Positions 23,682 to 32,293 of a stretch of DNA of 64,000 nt are shown here, piece by piece. The notes under the pieces were generated by a model that was not told the DNA's origin, did not search any database, and was given only the letters and a program-made list of their open reading frames with translations. Each line of letters opens with the position of its first letter. Positions within the stretch are counted from its first letter, which is position 1. This DNA is from Thermus antranikianii DSM 12462 (GTDB taxonomy: Bacteria > Deinococcota > Deinococci > Deinococcales > Thermaceae): contig NZ_AUIW01000004.1 of NCBI RefSeq assembly GCF_000423905.1, positions 124,001 to 188,000 of the forward strand, given 5' to 3'. The position numbers were made by a program, and so were the translations under genes.

Positions 23682-23726
23682 ACCCCACCATGGTACCATG
23701 TGTTTCCTCGGTGGTACCATAAAAGC
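23682..23726. promoter_or_regulatory. Tandem TGGTACCAT operators in a divergent promoter
   Basis: CATGGTACCATG (23689-23700) is a perfect 12-bp palindrome. A second site, TGGTACCAT (23712-23720), repeats its core exactly 21 bp downstream, two helical turns. The second copy also provides the -10 box TACCAT, 6 bases before ATG of the plus-strand AbrB gene; the first copy provides TACCAT for the minus-strand redox gene. Placement fits an autoregulating AbrB-type antitoxin. Confidence 0.65.
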
Positions 23727-24002
23727 ATGGCGGAAGTGGCGGAAAAAACCCACTATGTGGTACAGGTGGGCTCTAAAGGCCGGGTGGTACTCCCGGCGGA
23801 GGTTCGGGAGGCCTTGGGGCTTAGGGAGGGGGATCGCCTCCTCTTGCGCTGGCGGGAGGAGGGCACCCTCGAGCTGGTGAGCTTCCGCGAGGTGGCCCAT
23901 CGGGCCAGGGGCCTTCTTAAAGGCCTGGCGCCAGGGGTGAGCCTGGTGGACGAACTCATCCGGGACCGGCGGGAGGAGGCCCGGAAGGAGGACCTGGAGT
24001 GA
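23727..24002 (+). CDS. AbrB/MazE-type antitoxin
   Basis: 91 residues. VVQVGSKGRVVLPAEVREAL followed by LREGDRLLLRWREEGTLEL is the AbrB swapped-hairpin domain. The C-terminal helix (LVDELIRDRREEARKEDLE) should bind the toxin. ATG 23727 is fixed by TACCAT and 6 bases. It overlaps the PIN gene by GTGA. Confidence 0.87.
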   Translation: MAEVAEKTHYVVQVGSKGRVVLPAEVREALGLREGDRLLLRWREEGTLELVSFREVAHRARGLLKGLAPGVSLVDELIRDRREEARKEDLE

Positions 24003-24397
24003 GGGCGGTGCTGGACGCCTCGGCCTTGTTGGCCCTGCTTTTGGATGAACCTGGAGCCCAGCGGGTGGAGGAGGCCCTAGCCGAAGGAGCGGCGATAAGC
24101 GCTGTCAACCTGGCGGAGGCGCTTTCCAAACTTGCCGAACGGGGAGGGGATCCCAAGGAAGTTCGGGATCGGCTGGAGCGGGAAGGGGTTCTGGGCCAGG
24201 TCCTGGTGGTCTTCCCTTTTACCGAGGAGGATGCCCTTTGGGTGGCCCGCCTCCGCCCTCTCACCCGCTCCTTGGGGCTTTCCCTGGGGGATAGGGCCTG
24301 CTTGGCCTTGGCCCAGCGCCTGAACCTGCCGGCCCTTACCGCCGATGCTTCCTGGGGTGCCCTTTCCCTGGGGGTGGCCGTGGAGGTGGTGCGCTAG
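23999..24397 (+). CDS. PIN-domain putative toxin (VapC)
   Basis: 132 residues. VLDASALLALLLDEPGAQRV opens the PIN domain; SAVNLAEALSKLAERG carries the second acidic residue, and SLGLSLGDRACLALAQRLNLPALTADASW the third and fourth (shown in parts: LSLGDRACLALA, LTADASW). All four acidic positions of a metal-dependent RNase are present. GTG start inside the antitoxin stop. Together with the preceding gene a complete VapBC-like module, divergent from the other one 0.4 kb away. Confidence 0.88.
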   Translation: MRAVLDASALLALLLDEPGAQRVEEALAEGAAISAVNLAEALSKLAERGGDPKEVRDRLEREGVLGQVLVVFPFTEEDALWVARLRPLTRSLGLSLGDRACLALAQRLNLPALTADASWGALSLGVAVEVVR

Positions 24398-24415
24398 CCG
24401 GCTAGAATGTAGGCC

Positions 24416-25387
24416 ATGCGCCTGGTGGACCGCCACCCCGAGGTGGATTTGGAAAGACTCCTGCAAAGCTTTGTGCCCCCACCCCGCTACCAATCCGCCA
24501 CCTTCGCCACCTATCGGCCCGATCCCCGCTATCCTTCCCAGACTCTGGCCAAGGAGCGCCTCCGACGATGGATCAAGGACCGCCCCCGGGGCTTCCTCCG
24601 GCCCCGGCTTCCCGGCCCCCAAGGGATCTACCTGGACGGGGGCTTTGGCGTGGGGAAAACCCACCTCCTGGTGGCTGCCTACTGGGAGGCTCCGGGCCCT
24701 AAGGCCTTCCTCACCTTTGAGGAGCTCACCTACACCCTGGGCCTCATGGGGCTAAGGGAAGGGGCCAGGCGCTTTGCCACCTTGCGCTACCTTTTCCTGG
24801 ACGAGTTTGAGCTGGACGACCCCGGCAACGCCCAGATGATCACCCACTTCCTGGCCCTCACCATGGATAGGGGCCTGCGGGTGGCCACCACCTCCAACAC
24901 CCCGCCCGGGGCCTTGGGGGAAGGGCGGTTTAACGCCGAGCAGTTCAAGCACCAGATCCAAAGCCTCGCCCGGCGCTTCGCCGTGGAGCGCATCGAGGGG
25001 GAGGATTTCCGCCACCGCGACCCGGACCGGTTTCCTGAGCCCCTCTCCGATTGCAGGCTCCTTGCCCTCTACCGGGAGGACCCCCGCCGGAAGACCCTGG
25101 ACGCCTTTCCCGAGCTTCTTGCCCACCTGCGCGCCTTGCACCCCATCCGCTACCGCTACCTGCTGGATGGGGTGGAGGCCGTCTACCTTAAGGGCCTCGA
25201 GGCCATTCCCGACCAGAACGACGCCCTCCGCTTCGTGCACTTCGTGGACCAGGTGTACAACCTGGGGGTGGACCTCCGGGCCTCCGGGGTACCCCTCAAG
25301 GAGGTGTTTCCCGAGACCTACCGGCACGGGGCCTTTGCCAAGAAGTACGGCCGGGCCCTTTCCCGGTTGGCGGAGCTTTTGGGGTAG
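24416..25387 (+). CDS. ZapE/AFG1-family ATPase
   Basis: 323 residues, AAA+-like. [20 protein letters not shown] is the Walker A region (about residue 80) and [22 protein letters not shown] the Walker B (shown for position only; key residues DEF). [16 protein letters not shown] and [12 protein letters not shown] are family hallmarks. In proteobacteria ZapE modulates the FtsZ ring; in mitochondria AFG1 aids respiratory complex turnover. Start after TAGAAT plus 7 bases. Confidence 0.87.
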   Translation: MRLVDRHPEVDLERLLQSFVPPPRYQSATFATYRPDPRYPSQTLAKERLRRWIKDRPRGFLRPRLPGPQGIYLDGGFGVGKTHLLVAAYWEAPGPKAFLTFEELTYTLGLMGLREGARRFATLRYLFLDEFELDDPGNAQMITHFLALTMDRGLRVATTSNTPPGALGEGRFNAEQFKHQIQSLARRFAVERIEGEDFRHRDPDRFPEPLSDCRLLALYREDPRRKTLDAFPELLAHLRALHPIRYRYLLDGVEAVYLKGLEAIPDQNDALRFVHFVDQVYNLGVDLRASGVPLKEVFPETYRHGAFAKKYGRALSRLAELLG

Positions 25388-25396
25388 CATGGGGGC

Positions 25397-25651
25397 ATGG
25401 AGCTGGCAGAAAGGCTTTCAGAACTGGCCCAGGCCCTATCCCAGGCCAGCGCCGCGGTGGGGATCCTCGAGGCCATAGAGGAGGTCTTGGACGATTACCA
25501 GGACGGGGAGCTTTCCCTAGAAGAGGCCATGGAGGAGATCCAGGGCCTGGTAGAGGAGTTCCAGGCGGTCCGGGCCCTTTCCGAGATGACCCCAGAGGAG
25601 CTCATGGCCCTGGCCGAGGAGGAAGAGGGAGAGGGGGGCTTGAAGTCTTAA
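25397..25651 (+). CDS. Small acidic helical protein, unknown
   Basis: 84 residues, about one third Glu/Asp, no Cys, and predicted almost wholly helical ([48 protein letters not shown]). Not recognised. TAGCAT, 6 bases, ATG gives it its own leaderless start, with the TA-G of the box being the TAG stop of zapE. Its stop overlaps the ATG of deoB (TAATG), so it heads a transcription unit with deoB and the c-di-AMP genes. Confidence 0.7.
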   Translation: MELAERLSELAQALSQASAAVGILEAIEEVLDDYQDGELSLEEAMEEIQGLVEEFQAVRALSEMTPEELMALAEEEEGEGGLKS

Positions 25652-26793
25652 TGAAGGTCACGGCCATCGTCCTGGACTCGGTGGGCCTGGGGTATCTGCC
25701 GGATGCCCCCTTGTTCGGGGACGAGGGGGCGGACACCCTGGACCACACGGTGCTGAAGACCGGGGTGGAGCTTCCCCACCTGGCCGCCTTGGGCCTGGGG
25801 TGGGTTCCCGGGGTCCACACCCTTCCCCGGCTTGAGCCCCAAGGGGCCTTTGGCCGCATGCTTGAGGTGAACCCCGGCAAGGACACCACCACCGGGCACT
25901 GGGAGTTCGTGGGGGTGTACCTGGAAAAGCCCTTCCGCACCTACCCTGAGGGTTTCCCCGAGGAACTCCTTAGGGCCTGGGCCGAGGCCATCGGGGTGAA
26001 GGGATGGCTTTTGAACCGGCCCTATTCGGGCACCGAGGCCATACGGGACTTTGGCGAGGACCACCTGAAGACGGGTTTCCCCATCGTCTATACCTCTGCG
26101 GATAGCGTCTTCCAGGTGGCGGCTCACCTGGAGGTGGTGCCCTTGGAGGAGCTTTACCGCTTTTGCCAGGTGGCCCGGGAGATGCTGGTGGGCGAGCACC
26201 AGGTGGCCCGGGTCATCGCCCGGCCCTTCGCTGGGGAACCCGGGAACTTCTACCGGCGGGAGGATTTGCGGAAGGACTTCGCCTTAGAGCCTCCCAGGAA
26301 CGTTCTGGACCTTCTGAAGGAGGGGGGCCTCGAGGTGGTGGGGGTGGGGAAGATCCCGGACATCTACGCCCACAGGGGCTTCACCCGGGAGGTGAAGACC
26401 AAGGACAATGCCGACGGCCTGGAGAAGACCCTGGCCCTCATGCAAGAGCCTTTTTCCGGCCTCCTTTTCACCAACCTGGTGGACTTTGACGCCAAGTACG
26501 GGCACCGGAGGAACCCGGAGGGGTACGCCCGGGCCCTTAAGGAGGTGGACGATTTCCTTCCCAGGCTTATGGAGGCCCTGGGCCCGGAGGACCATCTCTT
26601 TCTGGTCTCCGATCATGGCAACGACCCCACCTTCTTCGGCACCGACCACACCCGGGAGTACGGGATGCTCCTCTGGGTGGGCCCGGGGGTGAAGGGGGAC
26701 CTGGGTACCCGGGAGAGCTTTGCGGATCTGGGGGCCACCTGGGCCAGGCTCTTTGGCCTCACCTGGGAGGGCCCTGGGAAGAGCTTGGTGTAG
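25651..26793 (+). CDS. deoB: Phosphopentomutase
   Basis: 380 residues of the alkaline-phosphatase superfamily; converts (deoxy)ribose 1-phosphate to the 5-phosphate in nucleoside salvage. [24 protein letters not shown] holds the first metal site (key DSVG and DEGADT), [13 protein letters not shown] the phosphorylated Thr, and [20 protein letters not shown] the second metal site with Asp-His pairs. The length is typical. Coupled to the upstream small gene by a 1-base overlap. Confidence 0.95.
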   Translation: MKVTAIVLDSVGLGYLPDAPLFGDEGADTLDHTVLKTGVELPHLAALGLGWVPGVHTLPRLEPQGAFGRMLEVNPGKDTTTGHWEFVGVYLEKPFRTYPEGFPEELLRAWAEAIGVKGWLLNRPYSGTEAIRDFGEDHLKTGFPIVYTSADSVFQVAAHLEVVPLEELYRFCQVAREMLVGEHQVARVIARPFAGEPGNFYRREDLRKDFALEPPRNVLDLLKEGGLEVVGVGKIPDIYAHRGFTREVKTKDNADGLEKTLALMQEPFSGLLFTNLVDFDAKYGHRRNPEGYARALKEVDDFLPRLMEALGPEDHLFLVSDHGNDPTFFGTDHTREYGMLLWVGPGVKGDLGTRESFADLGATWARLFGLTWEGPGKSLV

Positions 26794-26796
26794 GCC

Positions 26797-27510
26797 ATGC
26801 CCCTCACCTGGCGCGACGTCCTGGATATCCTTCTCGTCGGCATCCTCTTTTATTACCTCTGGCGCCTCATGGCGGGAACCCGGGCCCTGAACCTGGTGCG
26901 GGGGGTCTTGGTCTACCTGGTGGTCTGGTTTCTGGCCAGCCTCCTCGGGCTTTCCACCCTTTCCTGGCTTTTGGGGAACGCCGCCACCCTAGGGGCCTTT
27001 GCCCTGATCGTGGTCTTCCAGCCGGAACTCAGAGGGCTTTTGGAGCGCATCGGCCGACCTCAGGGGCCGAGGGCTCCTTCCTTGGCCCTGGAGGAGCTCC
27101 TCTTGGGCCTGGCCCGGCTTTCCGAGAGGCGCTACGGGGCCATCCTGGCCCTGGAACGGCGCACCCCCCTGGGAGAGTATGCGGCCACGGGGGAGATCCT
27201 CGAGGCTAGGCTCTCCGCCCGGCTACTCCAGACGGTGTTCTACCCCGGCACGCCCTTGCACGACGGCGGGGCCATCCTGAGGGGGGATCGGCTTTTCGCC
27301 GCGGGGTGCGTCTTTCCCCTTTCCGAGGCCCGCATGGGCCTGGGTACCCGGCACCGGGCGGCCTTGGGGCTTTCCGAGGTTTCCGATGCCCTGGTGATCG
27401 TGGTGAGTGAGGAAACAGGGGCCATAAGGCTGGCGGAGGGGGGAAGGCTTTCCCCACCCATGAGCCTCGAGGCCCTGCGGGAGAAGCTCAAGGAGGTGCT
27501 CCGTGCGTGA
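26797..27510 (+). CDS. cdaA: Diadenylate cyclase CdaA/DacA (c-di-AMP synthase)
   Basis: 237 residues: three N-terminal membrane helices (about 10-70), a coiled segment, then the DAC domain. Catalytic motifs: YPGTPLHDGGAILRGDRLFAA and GLGTRHRAALGLSE (RHR). The usual DGA triplet reads DGG here, a mild change. It makes the second messenger c-di-AMP from two ATP. It overlaps the next gene, a CdaR/YbbR protein, by 8 bases; that pairing is the standard cdaA-cdaR operon of many bacteria. Confidence 0.94.
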   Translation: MPLTWRDVLDILLVGILFYYLWRLMAGTRALNLVRGVLVYLVVWFLASLLGLSTLSWLLGNAATLGAFALIVVFQPELRGLLERIGRPQGPRAPSLALEELLLGLARLSERRYGAILALERRTPLGEYAATGEILEARLSARLLQTVFYPGTPLHDGGAILRGDRLFAAGCVFPLSEARMGLGTRHRAALGLSEVSDALVIVVSEETGAIRLAEGGRLSPPMSLEALREKLKEVLRA

Positions 27511-28321
27511 CTGGGGGAGCTTCCTCATCGCCCTTTTGGCGGCTTTTGCCGTCTGGTACTCCTTAAAGGAAAGGGCCCCGGTGGTGGAGCGGGCGGTGAG
27601 CGTGCCCCTGCAGGTGGTGGGCCTTGGGGGGGAGCGCACCGCGGAGGGAGTGCCCAAGGAGGTCATGCTACGCCTGAGGGGGCCAGCTCCCCTGGTGGAG
27701 GGGGCCAGGCTTCCCGTGTCCGCCTACCTGGACCTTTCCGGGGCCGAGGGGGCCTTTTCCCGGGAGGTGCGGGTGGCCGTACCCCAGGGGGTGGAGGTTT
27801 TGGAGATCCGCCCTGCCCGGGTGGAGGGCCGGGTGGAGGGCCTCCTTACCCGCACCCTGCCGGTGGAGGTCCTTTCCCGAGGGGCGTGGGTGGAAACCAG
27901 GCCCGCCTTTGTGGAGGCTAAGGGGCCGAGAAGCCGGGTGGAGGAGGCGGTGGTGGCCTTGGGCCTGGACCTTGGAGGGGATACGGTGGCCCTTACCGCC
28001 TTTGGCCCCCAGGGGCCCCTGCCCGGGGTGGAGCTTCTTCCCGCCCAGGTGCAGGTGGTGGCGCGGGAGGCCCCCCTTTTCCGCAAGGAGGTCCCCTTGG
28101 TCCTGAGGCCCCCGGCGGGCTTAAGGGTGGTGGACTACGCTCCCAGGGCTGTGGAGGTGGTGGGACCCAAGGAGGCTTTGGCGGGCTTGACCCAGGTGGA
28201 GGCGAGGCCGGAAGGAGGCTTCCGCCCGGGAGAGGTTTCGGGCCCTTTTATCCTTGATCTACCTCCCGGGGTGAGGGTCTTAGGGGAGGTTTTGGGTAGG
28301 GTGCGGCTTGCGCTAGAATAG
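27503..28321 (+). CDS. cdaR: CdaR/YbbR-domain regulator of diadenylate cyclase
   Basis: 272 residues: one N-terminal membrane anchor (SFLIALLAAFAVWYSL) and about three YbbR repeats outside (for example LQVVGLGGERTAEGVPKEV and LPVEVLSRGAWVETRP). In Firmicutes CdaR binds CdaA across the membrane and tunes its activity. GTG 27503 lies inside cdaA. The final codons (CTAGAATAG) double as the -10 box of def. Confidence 0.87.
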   Translation: MRDWGSFLIALLAAFAVWYSLKERAPVVERAVSVPLQVVGLGGERTAEGVPKEVMLRLRGPAPLVEGARLPVSAYLDLSGAEGAFSREVRVAVPQGVEVLEIRPARVEGRVEGLLTRTLPVEVLSRGAWVETRPAFVEAKGPRSRVEEAVVALGLDLGGDTVALTAFGPQGPLPGVELLPAQVQVVAREAPLFRKEVPLVLRPPAGLRVVDYAPRAVEVVGPKEALAGLTQVEARPEGGFRPGEVSGPFILDLPPGVRVLGEVLGRVRLALE

Positions 28322-28326
28322 TTGGG

Positions 28327-28902
28327 ATGATTTACCCCATACGCCTTTACGGGGACCCGGTGCTCCGCAAGCGGGCGCGGCCTGTCCAGGACTTTAGGGG
28401 CCTCAAGAAGCTTGCCGAGGACATGCTGGAGACCATGTTTGAGGCCCGGGGAGTGGGCCTGGCCGCACCCCAGATTGGGCTTTCCCAGCGCTTCTTTGTG
28501 GCGGTGGAGTACGCCGATGAGCCCGAGGGGGAGGAGAGGCCCCTCCGCGACCTGGTGCGCCGGATTTACGTGGTGGCCAACCCGGTGATCACCCACCGGG
28601 AGGGGGAGGTGGAGGGGCTGGAAGGGTGCCTCTCCCTCCCTGGCCTTTACGCTGAGGAGGTACCCCGGGCGGAGCGGATCCGGGTGGAATACCAGGACGA
28701 GGAGGGAAGGCCCCGCGCCCTGGAGCTGGAGGGGTATATGGCCAGGGTCTTCCAGCACGAGATTGACCACCTGGACGGTATCCTCTTCTTCGAACGCCTG
28801 CCCAAGGCCAAGCGGGAAGCCTTCCTGGAGGAAAACCGGGCGGAGCTGGCCCGGATGCAGAAGGAGGCCAGGGCGCTTTTGAAGGAGCTTTCCCAGGGAT
28901 GA
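28327..28902 (+). CDS. def: Peptide deformylase
   Basis: 191 residues. All three motifs are intact: GVGLAAPQIGL, EGCLSLPGLY with the metal cysteine, and QHEIDHLDGILF with the two metal histidines and the catalytic Glu. It removes formyl from new N-termini. The start is 7 bases after TAGAAT, which is formed from the end of cdaR. It overlaps fmt by ATGA: the enzymes that add and remove the formyl group are co-made. Confidence 0.96.
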   Translation: MIYPIRLYGDPVLRKRARPVQDFRGLKKLAEDMLETMFEARGVGLAAPQIGLSQRFFVAVEYADEPEGEERPLRDLVRRIYVVANPVITHREGEVEGLEGCLSLPGLYAEEVPRAERIRVEYQDEEGRPRALELEGYMARVFQHEIDHLDGILFFERLPKAKREAFLEENRAELARMQKEARALLKELSQG

Positions 28903-29813
28903 GGGTGGCCTTCTTCGGCACGCCTGCCTGGGCGGTGCCGGTATTGGATGCCCTAAACCGCCGCCACCAGGTGGTCCTGGTGGTCACCCAGCCGGATAAG
29001 CCCAAGGGCCGGGGCCTCAAGCCCGCTCCCAGTCCGGTGGCGGAGTACGCCTTGGCCCACGGGCTTCCCCTTTTGAAGCCCGAACGCCTTAAGGGGAACC
29101 GGGAGTTTCTGGAGGCCTTTAAGGCCGTGGCCCCGGAGGTGGCGGTAACCGCCGCTTACGGCAAGATCCTTCCCAAGGAGGTCCTCGAGGTTCCCCCCTG
29201 GGGGTTCTTGAACCTCCATCCCTCCCTTCTTCCCAAGTACCGCGGCCCGGCCCCGGTGCCCTGGGCCCTCATCCACGGGGAAAGGGAGACCGGGGTGGCC
29301 ATCATGAAGACCGAGGAGGGCCTGGACACCGGCCCCCTTTACGCCCTTTGGCGTACGGAGATAGGCCCCGAGGAGGATGCGGTGGCCCTTTCCGAGCGCC
29401 TTAGGGACAAGGGCATCGAGCTTCTCCTTTGGGTCTTGGAAAACCTTCCCCACCTCACCCCCGCGCCCCAGGAGGGCGAGCCCTCCTATGCCCCTCTCCT
29501 TACCAAGGAGGAGGGGCGTATCCGCTTTGCGGATAGCGCCCAGGCCATCTACAACCGCCACCGGGGGGTGCAGCCCTGGCCGGGAAGCTACTTCTTCCAC
29601 GGGGGCAGGCGGGTGAAGGTCCTAAAGATGCGCCCCGAGCCGGGGGCGGGGGAGCCTGGGGTGGTGCTGGGAGTAGACCGGGAAGGGGTCTTGGTGGGTA
29701 CCGGGGAGGGAGCCATCCGGCTTTTGGAGGTCCAGCCCGAGGGAAAGCGCCCCATGCCTGCGGCCGACTGGGCGCGGGGGTATGGGGTGGGGCCGGGTAC
29801 CCGCTTGGAATGA
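28899..29813 (+). CDS. fmt: Methionyl-tRNA formyltransferase
   Basis: 304 residues. RVAFFGTPAWAVPVLDAL opens the formyl-folate fold; VTAAYGKILPKEVL, GFLNLHPSLLPKYRGPAPVPWALIHG (key residues HPSLLP) and TGVAIMKTEEGLDTGP hold the catalytic Asn-His-Asp set. The C-terminal OB-fold domain (WPGSYFFHGGRRVKVLKM) binds tRNA. Full length; followed by a hairpin terminator. Confidence 0.96.
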   Translation: MRVAFFGTPAWAVPVLDALNRRHQVVLVVTQPDKPKGRGLKPAPSPVAEYALAHGLPLLKPERLKGNREFLEAFKAVAPEVAVTAAYGKILPKEVLEVPPWGFLNLHPSLLPKYRGPAPVPWALIHGERETGVAIMKTEEGLDTGPLYALWRTEIGPEEDAVALSERLRDKGIELLLWVLENLPHLTPAPQEGEPSYAPLLTKEEGRIRFADSAQAIYNRHRGVQPWPGSYFFHGGRRVKVLKMRPEPGAGEPGVVLGVDREGVLVGTGEGAIRLLEVQPEGKRPMPAADWARGYGVGPGTRLE

Positions 29814-29820
29814 GGGGACT

Positions 29821-29847
29821 CCCCAACCTGGTTTAGCCGGGTTGGGG
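29821..29847. terminator. Bidirectional terminator between convergent genes
   Basis: CCCCAACC pairs with GGTTGGGG (8 bp), with GG/CC pairs further in around a short AT loop. It lies between the fmt stop and the stop of the minus-strand gene. On the minus strand no T-run follows; on the plus strand the tail is GCCTTAAAAC. Confidence 0.65.
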
Positions 29848-29849
29848 CC

Positions 29850-31607
29850 TTAAAACTCCTCGTCCCACTCCACGATGGTTTCGCTGGTGAGGGTGGTGGC
29901 GGATGGCCTTTGGTCTTGGGTGGCGGTTACCTCCCGCCCCCGCTCCCTGAGGAGGCCGAACTGGGCGGCGATGCCCCTGAGCCCGGCCGCGCTGAAGGCC
30001 ACCACCAGGAAGATGGCGCTCCCCCAGGCCAGGTAGGGCACCAGGCCTTGGCCGATGGAGAGGTTGCTCAGGAAGGCCAGGAAGGGCGCACCCCCATAAT
30101 CGGCCATGATGGCGCCGAAGTAGGAGAGCCCCTCCACCACGATGGGCAGGAAGAGGAAGAGAAAGGCCAGGGCCAGCAGGTTCCAGTAGACGTTTCGCCC
30201 CCCGAAGGTGAGGCGGATCAGGTAGAGGGGAAAGAGGCTTAAGGCCGCGGCCAGGAGAAAGAGGACGGCCCGGGGGATGCCTGCGCTCAGGGTGAGCCAG
30301 AGCTTGAAGGAAAGCCAGGGGGTGGAGGCGGGGCCTTGGGCGAACTGCCTCTTTAGTTCCTCGAGGCCTTCGTATACGGCGAACACATCCAGGGTGCGAA
30401 GGCCCGTTGCCGTGGAGAGGTGGATTAGGCTGGAGCTTACCTGCTGGGTAAGCTCGGGATTGATCAAGGAGAACAGGGGTTCCAGCTGCACCTGAAACCG
30501 CCAGAGCGTCCTTTGCAGGTGCTCCCTGGCCAGGTCGGGATTGGCCCTGCCCAGGGCGTTGGCGGCAAGCCCCACCTCCAACAAGACCTGGTCTACGGCG
30601 TCCAGGAGCTCAAAGTTGTAGTTGTATCCCAGGTCATAGGCTTGCTGGCGGAACCGCCTGGCGGTTTCGGGGTCCATCCAAGGGGGCGTGCGGAACGTTT
30701 CCACCGTGGCCACCGCGTCCAGAGAAGGAGAGGATGCGGGGGAGGCTTGGGGAGCAGGGGAAATGGGAGGGGAAGCGGAAGGCGAAGGGATAGGGGGAGA
30801 GGGCGGGGAAGCAGCCGAAGGCGTGGAGGAGGGTTTCCCCGCAGAGGGGCCGGGGGAGGACTGGGCCGGAGCGGGGGAAGGTGGGGGGGTAGCCGAAGGG
30901 GAAGGCGCCGCCTGGGTTTGCAAATGCCTTCGCCAAGCCAGGGCCCTTTCCTGCAAACCCCTTACCGAGGATCGGAAGTCCTCCCCACCGGAAACCTGGC
31001 CTATGGCCTGGATGAAGTCCTGGGCTTTAAGGGTGCTTTGGGGGCTATCCTGGATTACCAGGAAGCGGGCGTAGGCCCGGGCCAAGGCCAGGTAGGCCTG
31101 GGGGCGGGAGCCGGCGGAAAGAGCCTGGCCCAGGTCCTCGGCCATGAGTTGCAGGTAGCCGGCTTCCAGCCTGCGCCGGGCTTCCTCGGGAGCCAGGCTT
31201 TCCGCCCCCTGGGCCACGGGCTGGGATAAACCGGTGGCCCGGACCAGGCGGGTGAGGTAAAGGGCTTTTTGGCCAGGGGGGGCCTGGAAGAAACCATCGT
31301 AAAGCGCCTTGCCCAGCAGGTGGCGCACCAGGAGGAGGCGGGCCTCGAGGTCCACCCGGCTTTGCCTAAGCACCGCCTGCCGGGCGTCCTGCAGGTGCAG
31401 CAGAGTGGCGTCGCGCAACACAGGAGGAAGCCCGTCGCTTTCCTGTCGCAGAAGGCTTTGCGCCCGGTCCAGGGCGGAAAGGGCCTGGGTGGGGTTTTCC
31501 AGGCGCACCTGCCTTAGGGCTTCCTCCAGGCGGTCGTAGACCTGGGGCAGGGGGGCGGCCAAGGCCAGAAGGCCGAGGAATGGGGCTAGGGCAAACCACC
31601 GTTTCAT
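29850..31607 (-). CDS. Large envelope protein with Ser/Pro-rich linker and C-terminal membrane helices, unknown
   Basis: 585 residues. A signal peptide (FALAPFLGLLALAAP), a helical domain (about 20-245), a roughly 70-residue linker made almost only of Ser, Pro and Ala (about 250-320), a second helical domain (about 330-450; NYNFELLDAVDQVLLEVGL), then four hydrophobic segments (LFLLAAALSLFPLYLIRL, LLALAFLFLFLPIVVEGLSY, and two more) and an acidic tail ending VEWDEEF. No enzyme motif seen. ATG 31607 overlaps the stop of the roadblock-like gene, so they form one unit. The shape suggests a scaffold spanning envelope layers. Confidence 0.7.
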   Translation of the reverse strand: MKRWFALAPFLGLLALAAPLPQVYDRLEEALRQVRLENPTQALSALDRAQSLLRQESDGLPPVLRDATLLHLQDARQAVLRQSRVDLEARLLLVRHLLGKALYDGFFQAPPGQKALYLTRLVRATGLSQPVAQGAESLAPEEARRRLEAGYLQLMAEDLGQALSAGSRPQAYLALARAYARFLVIQDSPQSTLKAQDFIQAIGQVSGGEDFRSSVRGLQERALAWRRHLQTQAAPSPSATPPPSPAPAQSSPGPSAGKPSSTPSAASPPSPPIPSPSASPPISPAPQASPASSPSLDAVATVETFRTPPWMDPETARRFRQQAYDLGYNYNFELLDAVDQVLLEVGLAANALGRANPDLAREHLQRTLWRFQVQLEPLFSLINPELTQQVSSSLIHLSTATGLRTLDVFAVYEGLEELKRQFAQGPASTPWLSFKLWLTLSAGIPRAVLFLLAAALSLFPLYLIRLTFGGRNVYWNLLALAFLFLFLPIVVEGLSYFGAIMADYGGAPFLAFLSNLSIGQGLVPYLAWGSAIFLVVAFSAAGLRGIAAQFGLLRERGREVTATQDQRPSATTLTSETIVEWDEEF

Positions 31608-32215
31608 CCGTTGACCTCCGCTAGGGATATGAGCCGCCTCAAGGCGTGAAGGAGGCGGCCGATATTGGCTTCCTTTCTGGCGAGAAGGCCGATGTATCCC
31701 TGGGCCAGGGGTCTTAAGGCCACGATTTCCCTTTCTAGGATGGCATAGAAGATTCCGTAACCCTGGCGCTTGAGGAGGGGATAGGCCAGGTCCAAGGGGG
31801 CAGGCTCCCCGGAAAAAAGCTCCTCCTTGCCGTTTGTGCCTGCCACTACCACCCCCGTCACCCCCTCCAGGCGGGCGAGCCTCTTGGCCAAGTGCTGGCG
31901 GGCCAAGGGATCCTCGAGGTCCACAGCCTCCACGGGTAGCCCTTCTTCCTCGGTTTCGGAGGCCTCGGCTTCCGCCACCTGGGAAGCGGCGAGCTCCCTC
32001 CATTCCCGGGCCAGGGCCTTAAGCTCGGGGGGCATTTCCCGGAAGGGCAGGAGGCGGCGGAGCTCAGGCCAGAGGATTTCCTCTAGAAGGTGCGCCCACT
32101 CCCCTGGCGAGGTGGGCCTTCTCTGGGCCAAGGCCCGCCTCAGCAGGTTCTCCGCAGCCCGGGGGGAAACATACCGGCTTAGAACCTCCAAAAGGCTTTC
32201 CTCGTTCGCCGCCAT
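31604..32215 (-). CDS. Protein with C-terminal Roadblock/LC7-like domain
   Basis: 203 residues. The N-terminal half is helical (SRYVSPRAAENLLRRALAQ), then an acidic linker (VAEAEASETEEEGLP). The last 95 residues follow the Roadblock/LC7 pattern: LARLEGVTGVVVAGTNGKEEL, LAYPLLKRQ, REIVALRPLAQGYIGLLARKEANIGRLLHALRRL (split here at IGLLARKEAN). Roadblock proteins such as MglB control small GTPases. No GTPase gene is adjacent. ATG 32215 lacks a clear ribosome site; upstream GTG 32224 is possible. TACACT at 32258-32253 is the nearest -10 box. Confidence 0.6.
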   Translation of the reverse strand: MAANEESLLEVLSRYVSPRAAENLLRRALAQRRPTSPGEWAHLLEEILWPELRRLLPFREMPPELKALAREWRELAASQVAEAEASETEEEGLPVEAVDLEDPLARQHLAKRLARLEGVTGVVVAGTNGKEELFSGEPAPLDLAYPLLKRQGYGIFYAILEREIVALRPLAQGYIGLLARKEANIGRLLHALRRLISLAEVNG

Positions 32216-32232
32216 AGAGGGCACCCTGGGGC

Positions 32233-32261
32233 TTGCCAATCTGCCCCTCAGAGTGTACCAT
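32233..32261 (+). promoter_or_regulatory. Promoter of the tRNA-Gln/Glu cluster
   Basis: TTGCCA (32233-32238) and TACCAT (32256-32261) with a 17-base spacer, about 33 bases before the first tRNA. The minus-strand box TACACT (32258-32253) overlaps it, so the tRNAs and the roadblock operon share a divergent promoter region. Confidence 0.68.
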
Positions 32262-32293
32262 AACCTCTGCCCGAGCGATCGGGCAAAAGCCGC

